64,000 nucleotides of DNA from assembly GCF_001584165.1 (NCBI RefSeq), contig NZ_CP013233.1, positions 1,930,620 through 1,994,619 on the forward strand, read 5' to 3'. Below, piece after piece: positions 58,527 to 64,000 of this stretch. The position numbers were made by a program, and so were the translations under genes. The notes below the pieces were generated by a model. That model did not search any database. It was not told where the DNA came from and saw nothing but the letters and a program-made list of their open reading frames with translations. The DNA is from Collimonas arenae (GTDB lineage Bacteria; Pseudomonadota; Gammaproteobacteria; Burkholderiales; Burkholderiaceae_D). The first letter of the stretch is position 1; each line of letters starts with the position of its first letter.

Positions 58527-59129
58527 TTACTCCCAGACCCGGTATACCCGGCCGGTCTGCGCACCTTCAACGCTGCGGCTGTAAGCCAGGGCAACGCGGC
58601 TGGCGGGCGCCGCCTGGAAACCATAGAAGAACGGGCCGTAGCTGGCCAGCGACTCTTCCAGCACGGTCGGGCTGACGATGTTGATGCGCAGGCCGCGCTT
58701 CAGTTCGATCGCGGCGGCGCGCACGAAACCGTCCAATGCTGCGTTGACGGTGCTGGCGTTGACGCCCTGCAGGATCGGTTCGTCGCTGAGGATGCCGCTG
58801 GTCAGGGTGATCGAGCCGCCGTCGTTGAGATGGTGCTGTGCCACCAGCGCCAGGTTGATCTGTCCCATCAGCTTGTCGCGCAAGCCGACCTGGAATTTCT
58901 CCGGCGTCAGTTCCTGCAACGGGCCGAAATGCAGCTTGCCGGCAGTCGATACGACAGCGTCGATCTTGCCGAGCTTGTCGAACAGTGTTTCGACGCTGTT
59001 GATATCCGTCATGTCGACCTGATACTGGCCGCTGCTGTTGCCGACTTCGATGATTTCGTGGCGGCTCGCCAGTTGCGCCACGACTGCCTTGCCGACTGTG
59101 CCTGTGGCACCGATAACTGCGATTTTCAT
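58527..59129 (-). CDS. Short-chain dehydrogenase/reductase
   Basis: Rossmann-fold oxidoreductase of 200 residues, short for the family. The cofactor motif is VIGATGTVGKAVVAQL, followed by the acidic loop VDMTDINSVETLF; STAGKLHFGPLQELTPEKF, LTSGILS and INIVSPTVLEESL correspond to the usual catalytic and substrate segments. There is no classical YxxxK; Thr/Ser at SGIL and the helix NAALDGFVRAAAIELKRGL (read in parts) take its place. It is divergent from a LysR gene across 110 bases, and probably controlled by it. Substrate unknown. Confidence 0.85.
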   Translation of the reverse strand: MKIAVIGATGTVGKAVVAQLASRHEIIEVGNSSGQYQVDMTDINSVETLFDKLGKIDAVVSTAGKLHFGPLQELTPEKFQVGLRDKLMGQINLALVAQHHLNDGGSITLTSGILSDEPILQGVNASTVNAALDGFVRAAAIELKRGLRINIVSPTVLEESLASYGPFFYGFQAAPASRVALAYSRSVEGAQTGRVYRVWE

Positions 59130-59239
59130 GTTGTGCTCCGTGATGAATGAGATACGGCCTCCAGTATGATTGCTTCTTGATGGTGGATAAATATATTAAA
59201 ATTACTTTCACTTGAAACCAATGGTGTTTAATTGAAGAT

Positions 59240-60151
59240 ATGGACAGACTGACCAGCATGCAGATTTTCGTCCGCGTGGTCGAAAAAGGCGGATTTTCGG
59301 CTGCGGCGGAAGAGGCCGGGATTTCGCCGACGATGGTAGGCAAGCATGTGCGCCAGTTGGAGGAGCAGCTTGGGGTACGTTTGTTGAATCGCACCACGCG
59401 GCGTCAAAGCCTGACCGAGATAGGCCATTTGTATTTCGAGCGCTGCAAGCAGGCGCTGCAGGAAATCGAGGCCGCCGACGCCTCGGTCAAGGAGATGCAG
59501 CTGTTGCCGCGTGGGGTGTTGCGTGTGACCGCGCCGGCAACTTTCGGCGGCCTGATGTTGACGGCCGTGGTGCGCGCCTACCTGGAGCGCTATCCCGATG
59601 TCGAACTGGATCTGTCGCTGAACGACAGGGTGGTCGATATGGTTGAGGAAGGTTTCGAGGTGGCACTACGGATCGGTGAGCTGCCGGACTCCAGCTTGAT
59701 CGCGCGACCCTTGCAGCACTACCGTGCAATGGTGTGCGCCTCGCCGGAATACTTGGCGCGTTGCGGCACTCCGCGCACGCCGCAAGAACTGGTCGGGCAC
59801 AATTGCCTCAGCTTTGCCCACGGCAGCCGCTATAACCGTTGGGAATTCGCCAGGGATGGCGTGCGGCAGGAAGTCGAGGTGCACGGTAACTTCCGCGCCA
59901 ACAACGGTCTGGCGCTACGCACGGCGGCATTGAACGGGATCGGTATCATCATGCAGCCGGAAGCCCTGCTGCGCGACGAGGTGGCTGCCGGGCGGCTGCA
60001 GCGCTTGCTGACTGACTACGAACTGGCACACCGGCCGATGCATATCGTGGTGGCGTCAAATCGCAAGATGACACCTAAGTTGCAATCGTTCATCGAGTTC
60101 GTCGTCGATCATTTCGGCCGTGACGGCGGGGTGCTTACGGAGCCGCGTTGA
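59240..60151 (+). CDS. LysR-family transcriptional regulator
   Basis: Regulator of 303 residues. Winged-helix MDRLTSMQIFVRVVEKGGF, EEAGISPTMVGKHVRQLEEQL, then RLLNRTTRRQSLTEIG; the effector domain has GVLRVTAPATFGGLMLT and DRVVDMVEEGFEVALRI. It is divergent from the short-chain dehydrogenase gene. TTTCA-CT-TGAAA at 59206-59217 in the shared spacer is a possible operator core. Its 3' end overlaps the convergent next LysR gene by 17 bases. Confidence 0.9.
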   Translation: MDRLTSMQIFVRVVEKGGFSAAAEEAGISPTMVGKHVRQLEEQLGVRLLNRTTRRQSLTEIGHLYFERCKQALQEIEAADASVKEMQLLPRGVLRVTAPATFGGLMLTAVVRAYLERYPDVELDLSLNDRVVDMVEEGFEVALRIGELPDSSLIARPLQHYRAMVCASPEYLARCGTPRTPQELVGHNCLSFAHGSRYNRWEFARDGVRQEVEVHGNFRANNGLALRTAALNGIGIIMQPEALLRDEVAAGRLQRLLTDYELAHRPMHIVVASNRKMTPKLQSFIEFVVDHFGRDGGVLTEPR

Positions 60152-61034
60152 GCGCCGCAAAGCGTTCGCGCAGAAACACCAGCAGCGCGCGCAGCGATGG
60201 CGACATGCTGCTGCGGTGCGGATACACCATGCTAAGTGGGGTTTCCTCGCCGACAAACTGTTCCAGGACGATTTCCAGCCGGCCGTCGGCTACGTCCTGG
60301 CGCACGTCCAGCCAGGACTTGTAGGCGATGCCGATACCAGCTACTGCCCAGGCGCGGGCGATGGCGGCATCGTCGGTCATGCGGTCGCCGCGCACCTTGA
60401 CGTCAATCGGCGTCTTGCCCGCATAAAACCGCCAGTTATTGAACAAGCCGTGCTGCAGGTAATACAGCAGGCAGTTATGGCTGGCCAGATCCTTCGGCAC
60501 CAGCGGCCTGCCATGTTTAGCCAGATAGGATGGCGCTGCTACCGCCACCCTGCGGCTAGCGGCCAGCGGTTGCGAGACCAGCGTCGAGTCGTCCAGCGGA
60601 CCGTAGCGGAAAGCCACGTCTACCGGATCGCGGAACAGGTCGATCACGCGGTCTGAAAACTGTAGCGACAGCGTCACTTGCGGATATTTTTCCTGGAAGG
60701 CGTCGAGCCAGGGCAGTAATACATTGCGGCCAACATCGGACGGCATTGACAGCCGTAGATGGCCGCTTACCGCGCCGTCCGCATTGAGCAGGGCTCGGCC
60801 TTCCTGCAGCAGGGCCAGGGCTTGGCGACTATATTCAAGAAACAGGGTGCCTTCCGGCGTCAGGCGCATGCTGCGCGTCGAGCGGACGAACAGCCTGGTA
60901 TTGAGTTGCTGTTCCAGCCGCTTCAGGCTGGCGCTGGCGGTAGCTGGCAGCAGATCCAGCTGACGGGCGGCGTTCGACAGGCTGCCGAGATCTGCAGTGT
61001 AGATGAAAAGTTGAAGATCCGTGGTTGAATACAT
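60135..61034 (-). CDS. LysR-family transcriptional regulator
   Basis: Regulator of 299 residues from the ATG at 61034 (a TTG two codons earlier is less likely). Winged-helix TDLQLFIYTADLGSLSNAARQ (read in parts), RLEQQLNTRLFVRSTRSMRLT, then the effector domain with LRLSMPSDVGRNVLLPWLD and DRVIDLFRDPVDVAFRYG. It is divergent from the zinc-type oxidoreductase gene; a 21-bp palindrome lies 9 bases upstream of the ATG. Its end overlaps the convergent LysR gene. Confidence 0.9.
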   Translation of the reverse strand: MYSTTDLQLFIYTADLGSLSNAARQLDLLPATASASLKRLEQQLNTRLFVRSTRSMRLTPEGTLFLEYSRQALALLQEGRALLNADGAVSGHLRLSMPSDVGRNVLLPWLDAFQEKYPQVTLSLQFSDRVIDLFRDPVDVAFRYGPLDDSTLVSQPLAASRRVAVAAPSYLAKHGRPLVPKDLASHNCLLYYLQHGLFNNWRFYAGKTPIDVKVRGDRMTDDAAIARAWAVAGIGIAYKSWLDVRQDVADGRLEIVLEQFVGEETPLSMVYPHRSSMSPSLRALLVFLRERFAALNAAP

Positions 61035-61042
61035 TATCAAAT

Positions 61043-61063
61043 ATTGATTGAAAGTGAATCAAT
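61043..61063. promoter_or_regulatory. LysR-type operator palindrome
   Basis: ATTGATT at 61043-61049 and AATCAAT at 61057-61063 are perfect inverted copies separated by seven bases, with the T-N11-A form of LysR sites. It lies in the spacer between the LysR gene and the divergent oxidoreductase gene. Confidence 0.6.
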
Positions 61064-61170
61064 TAATCGGCTGTTTATAAAATAATTCAACATTATCATA
61101 ATGGTTGGCATCCGATCGGATTTACGATGAATCCAGCTTGAGTCGGTTAACCAATTTCAGGAGTTTGAGC

Positions 61171-62187
61171 ATGAAAGCCGTTGCATTAACCCGTTACCTG
61201 CCTATAGAAAACCCCGAGTCGCTGGTCGACGTCCAGCTCGACAAGCCGACGCCGAAGGGGCGCGATATCCTGGTCGAGATCAAGGCCATTGCGGTCAACC
61301 CGGTTGACGTCAAGGTACGCGCACCCAAGGACACGGTCGAGCCGGCGCCGCGTGTGCTGGGTTGGGATGCCGCCGGGGTAGTGCAGGCGATCGGTCCCGA
61401 GGTGAGCCGTTTCAAGGTCGGCGACCGGGTGTTCTATGCCGGCGATATCACCCGTCCCGGCAGCAACAGCGAATTTCAACTGGTGGACGAGCGGATCGTC
61501 GGCCATATGCCGCAATCGCTGGCGTTCGAGCAGGCGGCGGCGTTGCCGCTGACGGCAATCACCGCCTGGGAAGCCTTGTTCGACCGCTTGCATGTGCCGG
61601 CGGCAACCAGCTTGCCGGGCAAGTCGATCCTGATCATCGGTGGTGCCGGCGGTGTTGGCTCGATAGCGATTCAGCTGGCGGTCAAGGTGGCCGGCCTCAA
61701 CGTGATCGCTACCGCCTCGCGTCCTGAGTCTGAAAAATGGGTGCGTGAACTAGGGGCGCAGCATGTGATCAACCATTTCGGCGACCTTTCTGCGCAGCTG
61801 AAAGAGCAGGGCTTCGACAGCGTTGACTATGTGCTGATCCTGAATGATACGGACCACCATTTCCCGGCTGCTGCTGCCGTGGTGGCGCCACAAGGCACGA
61901 TCTGCACCATTGTCGAGAACGCCGCACCGCTCGATGTCAGCCTGTTGAAGGCCAAGAGCGCCGGTTTCGTCTGGGAATTCATGTTCACCCGCTCGATGTT
62001 CCAGACTGCCGACATGGAGCAGCAAGGATATCTGCTGGACCGGGTGGCGGGCCTGATCGATAACAAGACCATCGTTACCACGGTCAACCAGGTGTTGTCG
62101 CCGATTAATGCTGCGAACCTGAGGCAGGCTCATGCCACGCTCGAAACCGGTCGTGTCATTGGCAAGATTGTCCTCAAGGATTTTTAA
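61171..62187 (+). CDS. Zinc-type alcohol dehydrogenase-like / quinone oxidoreductase family protein
   Basis: NAD(P)H-dependent medium-chain reductase of 338 residues. The ATG at 61171 has AGGAG upstream. The N-terminal domain has AVNPVDVKVRAP and LGWDAAGVVQAIGPEV; the cofactor domain has LIIGGAGGVGSIAIQLAVKV. The usual catalytic zinc cysteines are missing, as in quinone oxidoreductases of the QOR/ZADH type, so zinc is unlikely despite the family name. It is divergent from a LysR gene. Probable substrates are quinones or enones, by family. Confidence 0.9.
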   Translation: MKAVALTRYLPIENPESLVDVQLDKPTPKGRDILVEIKAIAVNPVDVKVRAPKDTVEPAPRVLGWDAAGVVQAIGPEVSRFKVGDRVFYAGDITRPGSNSEFQLVDERIVGHMPQSLAFEQAAALPLTAITAWEALFDRLHVPAATSLPGKSILIIGGAGGVGSIAIQLAVKVAGLNVIATASRPESEKWVRELGAQHVINHFGDLSAQLKEQGFDSVDYVLILNDTDHHFPAAAAVVAPQGTICTIVENAAPLDVSLLKAKSAGFVWEFMFTRSMFQTADMEQQGYLLDRVAGLIDNKTIVTTVNQVLSPINAANLRQAHATLETGRVIGKIVLKDF

Positions 62188-62504
62188 ATCACGGGTTCAA
62201 TCGTCTGGCGTGGTCGCTTCTCAAGCTGCGGCTGCGTCGTCCCCGCGCACGCGGGACTCAAGTTGCGGGTGGTAATTTGGATTCCCGCGTTCGCGGGAAT
62301 GACGGCGATTAGATATTGTTTTGATATTTTTAATTATTCGTTTTGCAATTTCTTTCTCGGGGAGCAGCATGTTTGCCTGGTTACACCCCAGTGCAATCAA
62401 GTTGATTTTGTCATCGTTTCACAGGGCAAGGGACGGGCCGGCACTGTATAATGACGGCTTCTGATTTAACCCGCAGCCCACGCTGCATCAACTCCCTCCT
62501 CGCC
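62188..62504. other. Intergenic region before purL (317 bases)
   Basis: It contains a pair of REP-like palindromes (62235-62307), an AT-rich stretch and, closer to purL, TATAAT at 62447-62452 with no good -35. The 62-residue open frame here is the translation of the palindrome and is not called. Confidence 0.6.
62235..62307. repeat. REP-like palindrome pair
   Basis: TCCCCGCGCACGCGGGAC at about 62239-62256 and ATTCCCGCGTTCGCGGGAAT at 62281-62300 are two GC-rich palindromes of the same type, flanked by CGTCG and GACGGCG, placed head to head. Such elements are common between genes in proteobacteria, and often occur in pairs. Confidence 0.7.
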
Positions 62505-64000
62505 ATGTTGATTTTGCCCGGTTCCAACGCTCTTCCCGCCTTCCGTTCCCAACGCCTTTTAGCCCAATTGCAAGCGATCGACAGCAATGTCATCGCAGTC
62601 ACCGGCCGTTTCGACCATTTTGTCGACGCCGCGACGCCGCTCAGCCAGGACGATATCGGCCGCCTGAACGCATTGCTGACCTATGGCGACCCGTTCGATT
62701 CGTCGATTGTCGGCGAAGGTGGCGAGGAATTCATCGTCATCCCGCGTTTCGGCACCATTTCGCCGTGGGCCAGCAAGGCCACAGACATTGCCCATAACTG
62801 CGGCATGACGCACATCAAGCGCATTGAGCGCGGGATTGCGTTTCAGGTCAAGCTGAAGGCCGGCCTGTTGGGCCTGGGAGCAGAGAAGAAGCTGAGCGAC
62901 GACAGCGTGCGCGCCATTGCCGATGTCTTGCATGACCGCATGACCGAAACCGTGTTGCGTAGCGCCGAAGAGGCCGGCGGCCTGTTCCGCGAACTGGATG
63001 CCAAGCCATTGGCGTTTGTCGACCTGCTGGCCGGTGGCAAGCAGGCGCTGGCGGAAGCCAATAGCGAACTCGGCCTGGCATTGTCGGACGATGAGATCGA
63101 TTATCTGGTGGCGGCGTTCACCAGCGCCAAGCGCAATCCAACCGATGTCGAACTGATGATGTTCGCGCAAGCCAACAGCGAACATTGCCGCCACAAGATT
63201 TTCAACGCCGACTGGGTCATCGACGGCGAAGCGCAGGACAAATCGTTGTTCGCGATGATCAAGAACACCCACCAGCTGGCGCCCAGGGGCACCATCGTCG
63301 CCTATAGCGACAACTCATCCATCATCGAAGGCGCTACTGTCTCGCGCTTCTATGCGCGCGGCGCGGCAGAAGGCAATACCTACCGTGCATCGGAAGAACT
63401 GACGCACATTCTGATGAAGGTCGAGACGCATAATCATCCGACCGCGATTTCCCCATTCCCGGGCGCCTCCACCGGCGCCGGCGGCGAAATCCGCGACGAG
63501 GGCGCAACCGGCCGCGGCGCCAAGCCGAAGGCTGGCCTGACTGGCTTCACCGTATCCAACTTGTTGTTGCCGGACGCGCACCAGGCATGGGAGACCGCTG
63601 CTGATGTTACCGTCGCCGGTCAGCAGGATGTCGGCCAGTATGGCAAGCCGGAGCGCATCGCCTCGGCCTTGCAGATCATGATCGAAGGCCCGCTCGGCGG
63701 CGCTGCGTTCAACAACGAATTCGGCCGACCTAACCTGGGCGGCTATTTCCGCACCTACGAACAGAATGTCGGCGGCAACGTGCAGGGCTATCACAAGCCG
63801 ATCATGATTGCCGGCGGTATCGGCAGTATCTCCGACAAGCACACCAAGAAGAACGACCTGCCGGTTGGCAGCCTGCTGATCCAGTTGGGCGGCCCAGGCA
63901 TGCGCATCGGCATGGGCGGCAGCGCCGCATCGTCGATGGCAACCGGCTCCAACACGGCGGACCTGGATTTCGATTCGGTCCAGCGCGGCAATCCTGAAAT
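62505..64000 (+). CDS. purL: Phosphoribosylformylglycinamidine synthase, N-terminal part
   Basis: Large single-chain PurL that converts FGAR and glutamine to FGAM in purine synthesis. The frame is open from the ATG at 62505 to the end of the window, about 498 of some 1340 residues. It begins [19 protein letters not shown], with the PurS-like N-domain, then [19 protein letters not shown], the signature [38 protein letters not shown] and [20 protein letters not shown] (read in parts). No frameshift was seen in this part. The glutaminase domain lies beyond the window. Confidence 0.96.
   Translation, partial: MLILPGSNALPAFRSQRLLAQLQAIDSNVIAVTGRFDHFVDAATPLSQDDIGRLNALLTYGDPFDSSIVGEGGEEFIVIPRFGTISPWASKATDIAHNCGMTHIKRIERGIAFQVKLKAGLLGLGAEKKLSDDSVRAIADVLHDRMTETVLRSAEEAGGLFRELDAKPLAFVDLLAGGKQALAEANSELGLALSDDEIDYLVAAFTSAKRNPTDVELMMFAQANSEHCRHKIFNADWVIDGEAQDKSLFAMIKNTHQLAPRGTIVAYSDNSSIIEGATVSRFYARGAAEGNTYRASEELTHILMKVETHNHPTAISPFPGASTGAGGEIRDEGATGRGAKPKAGLTGFTVSNLLLPDAHQAWETAADVTVAGQQDVGQYGKPERIASALQIMIEGPLGGAAFNNEFGRPNLGGYFRTYEQNVGGNVQGYHKPIMIAGGIGSISDKHTKKNDLPVGSLLIQLGGPGMRIGMGGSAASSMATGSNTADLDFDSVQRGNPE

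Noticed and set aside
62263..62451. A 62-codon open frame starting inside the REP-like repeat
   Set aside because: Its start, with IPAFAGMT, is the well-known spurious translation of this palindrome type.

Overview
The window reads as chromosomal DNA of a betaproteobacterium, most likely Burkholderiales, family Oxalobacteraceae (a Collimonas/Herminiimonas-like organism). The basis is the moderately GC-rich, densely coding sequence, the conserved block tig-clpP-clpX-lon-hupB-tRNA-Val-tRNA-Asp-ppiD, and the overall protein character. This is recognition, not a database result. I see no phage, integrase, transposase or CRISPR array.

Layout. 1-2176: 3' end of rph (damaged), a TatD-family nuclease and a secreted ankyrin protein. 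2179-6674 (minus): an FMN-dependent alpha-hydroxy-acid dehydrogenase, then the hpnC-hpnD-hpnE squalene operon. 6934-11252: a lipoprotein membrane-fusion protein and an RND pump. 11404-12146: tRNA-Leu and creA. 12354-21552: the proteostasis block (trigger factor, ClpP, ClpX, Lon), HU-beta, two tRNAs and PpiD. 21634-24497: tesA divergent from an ABC ATPase, a small coiled-coil membrane protein and a LysR regulator. 24602-28205: a thioredoxin-like protein and the tsaB-rimI-UDG-DUF1853 operon. 28253-32303: lplT, alr and radA. 32360-34314: glutathione-dependent formaldehyde detoxification (adhC-fghA). 34380-35352: a TerC protein behind a yybP-ykoY (manganese) riboswitch. 35420-38174: a LysR regulator divergent from malate synthase. 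38276-42315: a Csu-type chaperone-usher pilus operon. 42727-51216: a bacterial alpha-2-macroglobulin with its penicillin-binding protein 1C partner. 51353-58406: an S46 peptidase, an NnrU-like protein, the bifunctional NAD(P)HX repair enzyme, a DadA-like dehydrogenase and a DUF2252 protein. 58527-62187: two oxidoreductases, each divergent from its own LysR gene. 62505-64000: start of purL.

The strongest global observation is that ten genes are interrupted by about twelve frameshifts, and nearly every one is explained by loss of one base from a short run of identical bases. Since alr and conserved housekeeping genes such as radA are among them, I read these as sequence errors rather than real gene decay. 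I list each as one gene and give the break point.

Other items of interest are a perfect intrinsic-terminator hairpin inside the 5' coding region of the alpha-2-macroglobulin gene, two strong tandem stem-loops after the S46 peptidase, a four-copy 11-bp tandem repeat in the lon leader, a LysR-type palindrome before the zinc-type oxidoreductase, and a nuclease-like motif in the DUF1853 protein beside a uracil-DNA glycosylase. I did not find a clearly new multi-gene system.
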